DNA of 55,300 nucleotides from an uncultured archaeon (GCA_938017985.1 CALIKS010000043.1:1-55300), one strand, 5' to 3'; counted from the first letter of the stretch, positions 45,535 through 54,477 are shown. Made by a program: numbers and translations. Notes: generated by a model not told the origin, from the sequence alone.

Positions 45535-46567
45535 TTACATCACCCCTTTCCAGCCGCCCATGACTGCACGGCGGTCTGGGGGAGCTCAGAGCCTCTCTGA
45601 GCCAAGACACGAACATGTAGAACCTGCTAGAAGGCAGGCGCGACATGGTTACCGGCAGCTCCCAGGCACTGACTAGTTCATGGTGTAGGCAGTTAGAAGT
45701 CTCGGCGAGGGCGGAATTGAGTAGGTTGAGATAAATCTGGGCGGGAATCATTGATGATGTGTATGTTTCAAGACTTCTAAGCGACTCGATGAAACGTGAA
45801 TGGTCGCATTTGTTATGTCTCTCACTGACAGGCGATGCCTCAATTATTCCAGTCGGCCCAGCATTCTGACAAGCATCAATCCTATAATACTCGTGCAATA
45901 GTTTCCTGCTGACTCCTGAGCATGACGAGTATGAGTATTGGACGGAGAGACCCGTGATTCTCGTCGGCACAGTTATCTCGTTCCTCTTACCATTGCTTAG
46001 TCTATCCCTGCCGAGGGGCCTGACGATTGTCTTTGGAAATGCAGGTTCACCCTCGAGGATGAGGGAGACCATTGGATAACTCACGCCTACCGCGTCGCAG
46101 ACATATGATGAGTCCTTAACACATCTGTCTAGCCTGTAGTTCTGGACGACGCTGCATCCCTTAAAGACGCCTTCCTGGACGAGTTTATAGACAGTAGCGT
46201 CCCAGATACTTGCGATTGCCTCTACTGCTAGTCCGGCTACTTCCGGGTTCTCCTCTGCCTCTGCGTCTATTACTTGCCCAACAGGCCCGAGGGTCCTTAA
46301 GCCATACTTCTCATAGTAGTAGTCAGCTCTGAGCTGAGTTCTGGGGTCTACTAGGGCGTGGTCAATGTCTATCAATGCGCCTCTAAGCGTTCTGGCCGAC
46401 CTAGTGATTTCTTCACGCGTCATTCTTATCTTTGGTTCTGACGGAGTACCGCTGTGCCTCGACTCTCCCTCATATATTGCGACGAGCTCGGCGAGCATCA
46501 TGCCTTCGGCCAACTCGCTAGAGATTTCATTGAGCCAGCTAAACGAGAGTGCCCTGCTCTCAAGCAT
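45524..46567 (-). CDS. prohead serine protease with long Cys-containing C-terminal extension
   Basis: 347 residues. The protease part (about 1-150) has a histidine in ALIDIDHALVD (His70), then GPVGQVIDAE and AVEAIASIWD, and a serine in GVFKGCSVV (Ser139), the His/Ser pattern of herpes-type prohead proteases. Residues about 190-347 contain scattered cysteines and histidines (CSGVSRK, DACQNAG, HNKCDHS, SNCLHHE) and may form a scaffold or unknown domain. ATG at 46567 is supported by GGAGGAG seven bases upstream. Overlaps the portal end. Confidence 0.7.
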   Translation of the reverse strand: MLESRALSFSWLNEISSELAEGMMLAELVAIYEGESRHSGTPSEPKIRMTREEITRSARTLRGALIDIDHALVDPRTQLRADYYYEKYGLRTLGPVGQVIDAEAEENPEVAGLAVEAIASIWDATVYKLVQEGVFKGCSVVQNYRLDRCVKDSSYVCDAVGVSYPMVSLILEGEPAFPKTIVRPLGRDRLSNGKRNEITVPTRITGLSVQYSYSSCSGVSRKLLHEYYRIDACQNAGPTGIIEASPVSERHNKCDHSRFIESLRSLETYTSSMIPAQIYLNLLNSALAETSNCLHHELVSAWELPVTMSRLPSSRFYMFVSWLREALSSPRPPCSHGRLERGDVNGG

Positions 46568-47861
46568 TTTTAGTTCTCCTCCCATCAATTATCATTGCGG
46601 TCTCAGGCGAGACTGCGGAGACCCTGCCATTCCATAGGACGTAGAGCCTCTCCTCCCTACTCATTAGTCGCAGAGAATTCTCCCTATCAGTACCGACGAA
46701 TAGTCCAGTCAGTTCCCTAATGATTGTTCTGGCCTCCTCTCTTTCTATGAGTCCAGACTCATAGAGGTCTATGACGTCTCTTATGCTCCATTCTGGAAAC
46801 TGCGAGCTGGCCCAGTTCCACCTAACGTCTGCGAGCTCGGGGTCAAATCCATTGCTCTCAAGAACCCTATTCAGCAAGGCCTCATGCTCAGAGCCAATAA
46901 ATTCTTGAAGCGAGGCTATCTCGGGCTCAAGTGTATCTAGGGCGGCCTCAGCGGACGCCCTGCTGAAGCCAGTATACGTGATTAGTCTCACTAATGGATT
47001 CTTCAGACCAGTCAGGACCTGTCTGTCAAGATATTCCCAGAGCTCCCAGAACCTCGTCCTAGACTCTACTTGAGAAGACTTGACGTCAAAAACGTCATAG
47101 TCAATTACTACGTGCTGGCCCGGGAGGAGCTGATTATACGTCTCTGAGAACTCCTGCCTCTTGCCCAGCGGCACTTTGAAGACAAAGAATGGCGGCATCT
47201 CTTCGAGGAGGAGCCTGGCAGCATTGTCAATCCTCTCCTTGACTTCTAGGAATGATGGCCTCCTGACTTGTCTGTTCTTCTTTGCGTAGCCCCTCCCGGG
47301 CCTCGTCAAGTGATTTATCAGTCCCTCCCCGAAGGCGGCGTTATCTATGGGGTTAAACCTGTAGTGGTGAACTTCGTCTGGCGGTAGTCTTCTGATAGTG
47401 CCTCCCCAGCTCTGGACATATTCAATAACCCTTCCAGACTCGTCCCTCACTATGCTTGTGACGCTGCTAAGCGGTAAGAGATAGACATTGGAGATCCTCG
47501 GGGCAGGAACAATGTTTAGAAAAGCATTGCCTGAAAGAACAACATCCCTAGTGATTAATCGATTAATATGCTCAAACTTATTCTTCTTTAGGAAGGCCAT
47601 GAGGAATGTAAGCGCTTCTGGGTCTCTCGCAGTAATGTAAAACCTAGACGCAATCCTACTAGCATAGGCATCAACTGCATACCTGACGTATGGCTCCCTC
47701 CTATACCAATCAACAAGCACTGATAGCCCAGGCTCAGGAGAGGCGCCTACGTATCCCTCGCCGAGAAGCGCCAAGGACCCGCTCGGCACAGCCACTTCAT
47801 TACTATTCTTCTTCAATAGACTTGAAAGCCTCGTAAACGCTGACTGCAGTGCACCAAGCAT
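46560..47861 (-). CDS. portal protein
   Basis: About 433 residues. The segment VDWYRREPYVRYAVDAYASR, FLMAFLKKN, RDVVLSGNAFLNIVPAPR, LPPDEVHHYRF, and DNAAFGEGLINHL followed by RVLESNGFDPEL matches dodecameric portal proteins through which DNA enters the head. First gene of the leftward capsid operon. A TATA box (TTATATTT, 47884-47891) lies 23-30 bases before the ATG at 47861, predicting a leaderless mRNA; an in-frame ATG at 47894 lies upstream of that box and is less likely. Confidence 0.85.
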   Translation of the reverse strand: MLGALQSAFTRLSSLLKKNSNEVAVPSGSLALLGEGYVGASPEPGLSVLVDWYRREPYVRYAVDAYASRIASRFYITARDPEALTFLMAFLKKNKFEHINRLITRDVVLSGNAFLNIVPAPRISNVYLLPLSSVTSIVRDESGRVIEYVQSWGGTIRRLPPDEVHHYRFNPIDNAAFGEGLINHLTRPGRGYAKKNRQVRRPSFLEVKERIDNAARLLLEEMPPFFVFKVPLGKRQEFSETYNQLLPGQHVVIDYDVFDVKSSQVESRTRFWELWEYLDRQVLTGLKNPLVRLITYTGFSRASAEAALDTLEPEIASLQEFIGSEHEALLNRVLESNGFDPELADVRWNWASSQFPEWSIRDVIDLYESGLIEREEARTIIRELTGLFVGTDRENSLRLMSREERLYVLWNGRVSAVSPETAMIIDGRRTKNA

Positions 47862-47925
47862 CACTATTCTATTAATTCGTCCTAAATATAACATGCTTAA
47901 TATCTTGTTAATATTGAGGAGGGAG

Positions 47926-47945
47926 TGGTCCCTGAAATTGGACCA
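47926..47945. promoter_or_regulatory. inverted repeat between portal operon and RHH gene (operator candidate)
   Basis: TGGTCC-N8-GGACCA is a perfect 6+6 inverted repeat in the 139-base divergent region. It lies upstream of the portal TATA box (47884-47891) and upstream of a TATA-like ACTAAAATT (47968-47976) for the RHH gene. A T-run follows at 47946. RHH proteins bind such repeats, so the neighbouring RHH protein may act here. Confidence 0.4.
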
Positions 47946-48000
47946 TTTTTAATCAGCACCCTCATCACTAAAATTCCTGAACTACTGATTGTTTAGAGTG

Positions 48001-48171
48001 ATGCCGAAGACCGTGCTGTCAATATCGATAGACATTGAAATTTTATACATGCTGTACGAGAAGAGGGAGAAGGAGGGCATAATCATCAGCGAGTACATCG
48101 AGGACCTCGTTAGAAGAGACCTCGGCCTGCCCATAAAGAGAGATTACAGACGTCTCAAAGACCAAGAATAA
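48001..48171 (+). CDS. ribbon-helix-helix regulator divergent from portal operon
   Basis: 56 residues. KTVLSISIDIEILYMLYEKR gives a strand plus helix and IIISEYIEDLVRRDLGL the second helix of a CopG/Arc-type fold. ATG at 48001; upstream TTG (47989) is less likely. Divergent from the portal gene with a shared regulatory region, so a likely repressor of the capsid operon or of itself. Confidence 0.65.
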   Translation: MPKTVLSISIDIEILYMLYEKREKEGIIISEYIEDLVRRDLGLPIKRDYRRLKDQE

Positions 48172-48216
48172 GAAAATATCCCCAAATACTACTACGTGCA
48201 GTAATATAGCTGTAAA

Positions 48217-50952
48217 TTGGTTTTAAGCATAAGGAAAACCCCGGAAGCCGAGTGGCATGCAATAGAAGTCTCTGAGTGTCTAAAGCTGCTTGACTCCAAT
48301 GCTGAGTATGGACTATCCAGCAGCGAGGCAGAGCTTAGAAAGAAGATTTATGGACCAAACATTATAGAGCGTAAAAAAACCATATCTCCGCTTCGGATTC
48401 TGGCCAGACAGTTCCTAAACCTCATGATAATCATACTCTTAGTAGCAACCGGGATATCAGCACTTCTCGGCGAATACGTAGATGCATTAGCCATACTTGC
48501 AATAGTCCTCGTCTCCTCGGTTCTGGGGTTCTGGCAGGAATTCAGGGCGGAAAGAATCGTCGAGTCACTAAGAAAAATGCTGAGCCCAACATGCAACGTA
48601 TTGAGGGATGGAGAAAAGAAAAGAATAGCCGCTGAAGACGTCGTGCCAGGAGACATACTATTACTCGAGGCCGGTGATAAAGTAGTTGCTGACGCAAGAG
48701 TCATCGAGTCATTCAATCTTCAGGCATATGAAGCCGCCCTTACAGGAGAGTCTGAGGCGGTGCTAAAGACATCGGCCAAAATACCAAGAGAGACCTTCCT
48801 CCACGACAGGATAAACATGGTCTACGCAGGCACGTCAATCACGAGCGGAAAAGGAAGAGCAGTAGTAACAGCTACTGGAATGTGGACGGAGTTTGGAAAA
48901 ATCGCAGAGCAAGTATCCGAGATAAGAGAAGAGAAAACGCCACTAGAGATGAGAATGAATGAGGTTGCAAAGACGCTTGGTAAAATCGTCATAATACTCG
49001 TAGCAGCAATAGCAATCATAGATATCGCTGAGCTCTTTATTCGCGGAGAAGTTATTGGACAATCAACGCTTCTAAATGTCTTTATGTTCTCCGTCTCACT
49101 GGCAGTCGCAGCTGTTCCAGAAGCCCTTCCAGCGATAGTCACTAGTACACTCGCAGTCGGTACTTGGCTCCTCGCTAAAAGAAAATCACTTGCGAGAAAT
49201 CTGACAGCAGTCGAGACGCTTGGCTCAACCGAGATAATCTGTTCAGACAAGACCGGCACGATAACTAAGGGAGAAATGACTGTGAGGCAAGTATTCATCG
49301 ACAGAAGGCTCTTCAACATTCCAGAAAAAAGCAACAATCAGCTCATCCAAGAAGAACCGAGCAGTGATGGGCTGCGACAAGGACTGCTGAGACTGTCTAA
49401 GGCTGCTGTATTATCATCAGACGCAGTACTAAAGAGGATGGGTGATAAGAAAGTCATCCTTGGCGACCCAACCGAGGGAGCCTTACTAATACTCGCCGAG
49501 AAGCTAGGCCTGAATTATGAAGAGACAGTTACAAATCACAAGAGGATAGGAGAAGTACCATTCAGCTCTGAGAGAAAGAGAATGACAACGATAACTTTAG
49601 GCCAAGACGGCTACATGGCATACATGAAAGGAGCTCCAGAAGTCGTACTGGCAAGATGCACAAAAATAATGCATGGCGAGTCTGATGAGGAGCTGGTCGG
49701 GGAGGAAAAAGAGGAATTGCTGAGAATCAATGAGGAGATGGCTTCGAGGGGCCTAAGAGTACTGGCAGTCGCGGATAAGAGGCTTGAGACTCCGCCTGAA
49801 AACATCGACGAATCATTCGAGCAGGGATTCACTTTTCTCGGGCTTGTAGGCATGATGGACCCACCCAGGCCAGAGGCGATAGAGGCCGTGAAGCTCTGCA
49901 GGAATGCGGGAATAAAGCCAGTAATGATTACTGGAGACCATGCATTAACGGCCATAGCAATCGCGAAGGAGGCAGAAATCTATAAGGAGGGCGACAAGGT
50001 CCTGAGGGGCGAGGACCTCGAAAAGAAAAGCGACGAAGAACTAGTAAAAGAGGTTGAGAAGGTCACGGTTTATGCCCGCGTATCTCCCATACATAAGCTC
50101 CGAATAGTCGAGGCTTGGAAAAAGCTCGGAAAGACTGTCGCCATGACTGGGGACGGCGTCAATGATGCACCGGCCCTGAAGAGGGCAGATATAGGAATAG
50201 CTATGGGCATAACTGGCACAGAGGTGGCGAAAGAATCATCAGACCTAATACTGCTTGACGATAACTTCGCAACCATAGTAAAGGCCGTAGAGCTGGGAAG
50301 ATGGATATATGACAACATAAAGAAATACTTGACGTATCTCCTGCAGGCAAACCTAGTCGAGATCGCAGTTCTAGGCGCAGCAGCACTCTTCATCCTGCCA
50401 TTTCTCGGAGTTCATGGTGAGGAATTACTGCCATTACTTCCAGTCCAGATACTGTACATTAATTTAGCTACTGATGGTTTGCCGGCCATCGCGCTTGGCT
50501 TCAGCCCGCCTGACCATGACTTAATGAGGAGACCTCCGAGGCCTAGGAGGGAGCCTGTGTTTACGCGTGAGGTGGTGGAGTTCCTGATAAGAGCCCTCAT
50601 CGTTGAGACTCCTATACTACTGCTAGGATTCATACATGCATTGCCCCTAGGCATGGAGGCGGCCAGGAGCAGACTATTCCTAATGTTCATAGCGCTGGAA
50701 TTGACAATAGCGATTAATTGCCGCTCGCTGAAACACTCAATCTTCGTCTCTAGGCCCCATAAATTATTAATCATCACGATAATCTGGGAATTATTTTTAA
50801 TAATGCTGCTCACCAGCATACCCGTCACTAGAATGGCCCTACACATACTTATTCCAAGCATTATAGATCTCGCATGGATAATAGGCGGCGCGGCCTTAAC
50901 TTTCATCAGTATCGAGCTACTAAAAAGATTAGAGATCCGCAAAATCGTATAG
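48217..50952 (+). CDS. P-type cation-transporting ATPase (P2, Ca2+-type)
   Basis: 911 residues, ten helices. N-terminal [15 protein letters not shown] and [10 protein letters not shown] are typical for P2 pumps; TGES is in [10 protein letters not shown], the phosphorylated aspartate in CSDKTGTIT, and the hinge in [11 protein letters not shown]. Helix 4 carries PEALP, the ion-binding motif of Ca2+/Na+ pumps. TTG start at 48217 with no nearby ATG in frame. Ends four bases before the convergent DP1 stop. An ordinary host gene between the capsid operon and replication genes. Confidence 0.92.
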   Translation: MVLSIRKTPEAEWHAIEVSECLKLLDSNAEYGLSSSEAELRKKIYGPNIIERKKTISPLRILARQFLNLMIIILLVATGISALLGEYVDALAILAIVLVSSVLGFWQEFRAERIVESLRKMLSPTCNVLRDGEKKRIAAEDVVPGDILLLEAGDKVVADARVIESFNLQAYEAALTGESEAVLKTSAKIPRETFLHDRINMVYAGTSITSGKGRAVVTATGMWTEFGKIAEQVSEIREEKTPLEMRMNEVAKTLGKIVIILVAAIAIIDIAELFIRGEVIGQSTLLNVFMFSVSLAVAAVPEALPAIVTSTLAVGTWLLAKRKSLARNLTAVETLGSTEIICSDKTGTITKGEMTVRQVFIDRRLFNIPEKSNNQLIQEEPSSDGLRQGLLRLSKAAVLSSDAVLKRMGDKKVILGDPTEGALLILAEKLGLNYEETVTNHKRIGEVPFSSERKRMTTITLGQDGYMAYMKGAPEVVLARCTKIMHGESDEELVGEEKEELLRINEEMASRGLRVLAVADKRLETPPENIDESFEQGFTFLGLVGMMDPPRPEAIEAVKLCRNAGIKPVMITGDHALTAIAIAKEAEIYKEGDKVLRGEDLEKKSDEELVKEVEKVTVYARVSPIHKLRIVEAWKKLGKTVAMTGDGVNDAPALKRADIGIAMGITGTEVAKESSDLILLDDNFATIVKAVELGRWIYDNIKKYLTYLLQANLVEIAVLGAAALFILPFLGVHGEELLPLLPVQILYINLATDGLPAIALGFSPPDHDLMRRPPRPRREPVFTREVVEFLIRALIVETPILLLGFIHALPLGMEAARSRLFLMFIALELTIAINCRSLKHSIFVSRPHKLLIITIIWELFLIMLLTSIPVTRMALHILIPSIIDLAWIIGGAALTFISIELLKRLEIRKIV

Positions 50953-50956
50953 AAAA

Positions 50957-52420
50957 CTATCCAAAATGCTTAATGTCGATTCTCATGCTTCTTAAGTTGA
51001 TTAGAGCCGCGGTTCCAACAGTCGGCTCCAGTCCAAGACTTGCCTGAAACCTTGTCTGCTCCTGCCAAGTGCCAGTATTGATTAGCTGCATACCTCTATA
51101 CACACTATGAGTAGCGATATGTATGTGACCAGTAGCAAACACGTCTGGTACTTCAGATATCATTAATGGATCGTCCTTAAGTGGTAGAAGCGGAGTGACG
51201 CCACCATAAGTCGGAGCCAAGTGCCGAGACTTAATCATGAATTCTAATAGACTGGCCGCATCCGTATGGATAGTACTGTAAGAAAAGCGGCTGCCGGCCT
51301 GAATGACGTCGTCAAGCGTCTGGCCGTGAAATATCAAGAAATCCACGTCGTCAAAAGAGAGTAGTGCGGGGTTGCCAAGGTATACAATCTCTCTCTTTGA
51401 GTCAAGTATTTCTCTATATCTGGGCTGTATTGGTGGCTGTGGGAGAGCCTTCCTGACAGGCTCATGATTGCCAGGCACATAAATCACAGTGACTCTCTCC
51501 GGGATTTTGCCCAGCAGTTCAGCGGCCTTTTCAAACTGCTTGTTAAGGGATGGAAGAGATAGTTCACTTTCTTGGCCGGGATAAATGTAGACACCATCTA
51601 TTAGGTCGCCATTAATCACTACGAATGCCGTCTTGGATGCGTCCTCCTCGTCAGATGAGAGCCAATCTAAAAAATCATTAAATAATTCTTCATTAAACCT
51701 CGAGCTGCCAACATGTATGTCTGAGACAATGCATATGTTGACGTCGGGCCCGCTTGGCTTTCTATGCAAGATGGGAGGTATGTCTGGAAGCAGTATATCT
51801 TGAGCAACAAGCAAAGAGGCACGTAATCTCACCCTCACTGCCACGACCATGTCGGGCAGCAAACTCTCGACACGCTCCTCAAGAGCCCTGTTTCCCTTCG
51901 GGACAATTATTCTCCAAATCCCTTTAGGGTCCTCGATTAGTAATTGATAATTATTCCTAATTGCTCTTACCTCAGATACAACGCCTACTACATAGGCCTC
52001 TTTAAGTCTCTGATTTATGAGTTCTGAGGGAGAGTAAACACTTATTCCACGTTTCTCAAAAACTTCTCTTAATCGTTGATACCTCACATTGAAGTAGAGT
52101 CTGAACTCTTCAGTGGAGCCCTCTATCCAGACATCGCTGTAAGACATTGATTTGACTTTGAAAGTAGCAGTCCTCGGTACTGGTTCTTCTTTAACCTCTA
52201 CCTCATCGAGACTTTTTAGGAACTCTTCAACAACGCTAGACTCGACTAGGACTACTCCTGGCCGAGAATTCTTGAGCCAAGCTAGAAGCTTTTCGAGAAG
52301 CTCATCTGGATTTTCTCGCCTAAGTAATATTTTGATTGATGACTCGGCTAATTGATATCCCTTACTCAGAGCTTTTGATGCGAGCCGCCTTACCTCCTCG
52401 CCTATTCTGCTACTTGTCAC
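50957..52420 (-). CDS. polB: DNA polymerase II (family D) small subunit DP1
   Basis: 487-residue proofreading subunit of PolD. After an N-terminal helical part and an OB fold (~115-215), the MRE11-like phosphoesterase domain has all metal motifs: CIVSDIHVGSS, NGDLIDG, VPGNHEPVR, FLIFHGQ and ATGHIHIATH, so the 3'-5' exonuclease should be active. GTG start overlaps the orc1 stop (GTGA), so it is co-translated with Orc1. Confidence 0.94.
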   Translation of the reverse strand: MTSSRIGEEVRRLASKALSKGYQLAESSIKILLRRENPDELLEKLLAWLKNSRPGVVLVESSVVEEFLKSLDEVEVKEEPVPRTATFKVKSMSYSDVWIEGSTEEFRLYFNVRYQRLREVFEKRGISVYSPSELINQRLKEAYVVGVVSEVRAIRNNYQLLIEDPKGIWRIIVPKGNRALEERVESLLPDMVVAVRVRLRASLLVAQDILLPDIPPILHRKPSGPDVNICIVSDIHVGSSRFNEELFNDFLDWLSSDEEDASKTAFVVINGDLIDGVYIYPGQESELSLPSLNKQFEKAAELLGKIPERVTVIYVPGNHEPVRKALPQPPIQPRYREILDSKREIVYLGNPALLSFDDVDFLIFHGQTLDDVIQAGSRFSYSTIHTDAASLLEFMIKSRHLAPTYGGVTPLLPLKDDPLMISEVPDVFATGHIHIATHSVYRGMQLINTGTWQEQTRFQASLGLEPTVGTAALINLRSMRIDIKHFG

Positions 52421-53685
52421 TGCTCATTCTCTTTCAGCGATTGCTTATACATGTATTCGAGTAGTCCTGACAAGATTTCGTCTCTCTCAAGGACGCTCTT
52501 TATCTCCTCCATCGACACCTTAAGGAGAATTCTCCTCGTCCTGCCATATCTCCCAAAACTCACGATGTCGCAAGAAATGACACCAAGCATGTCGAGCTCT
52601 GATAATAGTGAGCTTACTCTCCTATCTGTGAGAGGGTCTAATCCGAGACTCCTGCATAGATCTCTGTAAATATTGTATACTATTCCTGACGTTACTCTCT
52701 GGACGCCGGACCTAACGGCATGGTAAGTAGCCATCAAAACTATCCTGCCATGAAGCGGCAGAGTCGATAATGCCTCATAGACGCGTCCCTGCTCTATGAC
52801 TCCGAGCGCAGCCTTGACATGAGTCTCATTAACCACTGATGAGCCGTTCCGCTCAGCTATCTCACCAGCGACCCTGAGCAAGTCTAGGGCCCGCCTAGCG
52901 TCTCCATGTTCTGCGGCAGCCAGTGCTGCGCATAAATTAATCACTGATTGGGGGACGGCGCCCTCCCTGAACGCTATGGCCGCCCTATCGCTCAGAATAT
53001 CTATAAGCTCTATAGCCGTGTATGGATGAAAGACAATTTCTTCCTCGCTTAGACTGCTGAGAACGCGGGGGTCAAGCATGTCCTTAAACATCAAGTCATT
53101 TGATACGCCGACAATTGATAGCTGGCCACCCTCGGAAGCCTCGTTAATCCTGGTAAGCTCATAGAGAAGTGCGTCGCCTGAACTCTTAACCAGCACGTCT
53201 ATCTCGTCAAGGCAAGCAACTAGCATTGTTGATGATTGGTGTAGAGCATTCCTGAACCTGTTGAAGACCTCGGCCCTCGACAATCCAGTAAATGGTATCC
53301 TCACGCCCAACGCAGAGCAGAGCTCTGACAATACTCTATACTCAGTTCCCGTCAACCTACAATTAATGTAAATAAACCTCAATGGAAGATTCATGTTTGC
53401 TGACTCTTCTGCGAACCTCTTAAAGACATGCTTCACGACGGCGGTCTTTCCCGTGCCTGTCTTTCCATAGATAAAGACGTTGCTAGGCCTCGAGGACCTT
53501 AGTCCAGGCGATAAAATCTCGCCGAGCCTCCTTATATGCTCCCATCGATGCGGCAGATTTCCCGGAATATAGTCGGCCCGAAGAACCTCTCTGTTTAGAA
53601 ATAGGCTCGGTGCAATTTTGACTTGGGTTATGAGTTCTCTTAGAGGGTCATCCGCACCCCTAACTTTCAACTGAAAGTGTTCCAC
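52417..53685 (-). CDS. Orc1/Cdc6 replication initiator
   Basis: 422-residue AAA+ initiator. Walker A is YGKTGTGKTAV, Walker B is VACLDEIDVL, sensor 1 is VGVSNDLMF, and sensor 2 lies in GDARRALDLLRVAGEIAE. The C-terminal winged helix (about 320-410) binds origin DNA. GTG start. A TATA-like CTAAATATA and an inverted repeat precede it, and the region beyond contains ORB elements, which mark the origin it binds. It leads an operon with DP1. Confidence 0.95.
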   Translation of the reverse strand: MEHFQLKVRGADDPLRELITQVKIAPSLFLNREVLRADYIPGNLPHRWEHIRRLGEILSPGLRSSRPSNVFIYGKTGTGKTAVVKHVFKRFAEESANMNLPLRFIYINCRLTGTEYRVLSELCSALGVRIPFTGLSRAEVFNRFRNALHQSSTMLVACLDEIDVLVKSSGDALLYELTRINEASEGGQLSIVGVSNDLMFKDMLDPRVLSSLSEEEIVFHPYTAIELIDILSDRAAIAFREGAVPQSVINLCAALAAAEHGDARRALDLLRVAGEIAERNGSSVVNETHVKAALGVIEQGRVYEALSTLPLHGRIVLMATYHAVRSGVQRVTSGIVYNIYRDLCRSLGLDPLTDRRVSSLLSELDMLGVISCDIVSFGRYGRTRRILLKVSMEEIKSVLERDEILSGLLEYMYKQSLKENEQ

Positions 53686-53694
53686 ATCGATTAG

Positions 53695-53714
53695 AGTAAT
53701 GAATAATCATTACT
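53695..53714. promoter_or_regulatory. inverted repeat in the orc1 promoter
   Basis: AGTAATGA-N4-TCATTACT is a perfect 8+8 inverted repeat. It lies just between the orc1 TATA box (about 53714-53722) and the GTG at 53685, that is over the expected transcription start, the usual place for a repressor operator. Confidence 0.4.
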
Positions 53715-53797
53715 ATATTTAGAAAAAAATTTTTGATTTTTCGCTATAATTTATTTTTTATTTTTTGTTTTTGCCTAGAAAATAGGTGAATAGTATA

Positions 53798-53820
53798 TTC
53801 CAATGGAATCATAGGGGTGG
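53798..53820 (+). repeat. ORB element 1
   Basis: TTCCAATGGAATCATAGGGG followed by TGG fits the archaeal origin recognition box: the TTCCA-TGGAA dyad with a downstream G-run. It deviates from TTCCAGTGGAAAC at two to three positions. Confidence 0.7.
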
Positions 53821-53973
53821 AGGAGTAAAATATTGAATGAATGAATTCAAAATTTATTTACGAATAGTAATCACTATCTTAGACTGTAATCTTGAATGCC
53901 CTTAATTCTTCCTTTTTTATTCAAGAGAGCCCTAATCTACAGGTCTTCACTTGTTAATTAGCCATTTAATTTA

Positions 53974-53996
53974 GAACCCCTCGATTTCCACTGGAG
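53974..53996 (-). repeat. ORB element 2 (inverted)
   Basis: On the minus strand CTCCAGTGGAAATCGAGGGG followed by TTC matches the ORB consensus (CTCCAGTGGAAAC, then a G-run) at nearly every conserved position. Opposite orientation to ORB1. Confidence 0.75.
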
Positions 53997-54308
53997 CAGG
54001 TGGAGAATCAGTGAACACACCGATTCACAAATGGTTAATAATAGTGAAACATTAGGTCTGCAAGCAATAAATATCAATTGCTATATTGATAAAAACCTCG
54101 ATATTAATATGAGATAATTGATGAATAATGAATAATTCAACCAGAAATAGCTAATATTTACAGAATTCCTAGAGATACAACAAAAAAATACTCTTAGCCT
54201 CTCACCATGCATACAAGAAGACGACTGGAAAAATATCTATAAAAGTTCACTATTCACAAAGATCAGACCTCTAATGTTCACACCAACAATCTTTATTGTG
54301 AAGAGAGT

Positions 54309-54411
54309 GGGGCCGGCCGGATTTGAACCGGCGACCTCCTGGGCCCAAGCCAGGTTTTAGTCCTGAACCATGCAGGTTCAGGTGTCCTAGACCAGACTAG
54401 ACTACGGCCCC
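54309..54411 (-). tRNA. tRNA-Pro(UGG) with an intron in the anticodon stem
   Basis: Minus strand: acceptor GGGGCCG/CGGCCCC, T-stem GCCGG/CCGGC with loop TTCAAAT. Removing about 27 bases restores an anticodon arm CCTGG-CTTGGGC-CCAGG with anticodon TGG. The insert begins after ACCTG and ends with another ACCTG, so its exact edges are ambiguous; it contains a perfect 8-bp hairpin (54362-54382, CCTGAACC/GGTTCAGG). The position, in the 5' half of the anticodon stem, is not the usual 37/38. No CCA is encoded. Confidence 0.85.
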
Positions 54412-54477
54412 CCAGTATTTTATTTTCTAGAATCGACTTTTTAACTTTGTTTATTGGGACTGGCAAAATTCCTTATT

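Larger units (their letters stand above)
53715..54050. other. probable replication origin (oriC) next to orc1
   Basis: The 620-base gene-free stretch upstream of orc1 is very A+T-rich and contains two good origin recognition boxes in opposite orientation (53798-53820 and 53974-53996), with their G-runs facing each other across about 150 bases of A+T-rich DNA suited to unwinding. A further A+T tract lies at 53722-53772. Location next to the initiator gene is the usual place of archaeal oriC. The rest, 54050-54300, shows no gene. Confidence 0.7.

Noticed and set aside
23099-47861. Contractile injection system or phage-tail-like bacteriocin
   Set aside because: No sheath, baseplate wedge or AAA+ unfoldase gene; terminase, portal, protease and capsid genes are present, so a DNA-packing head is encoded.
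23099-47861. Ordinary active provirus
   Set aside because: No integrase, replication genes or flanking repeats seen, and essential host genes (DP2, GGGP synthase, Elf1) lie between the two blocks. Not fully excluded for one of the blocks alone.
53890-53926. Inverted repeat TCTTGAAT...ATTCAAGA within the origin
   Set aside because: Arms are 21 bases apart and lack the ORB core; could be chance in A+T-rich DNA, so not listed as an origin box.
54009-54030. GAATCAGTG-N4-CACCGATTC imperfect inverted repeat near ORB2
   Set aside because: One mismatch, no G-run, no TTCCA-TGGAA dyad; too weak to call a third ORB.
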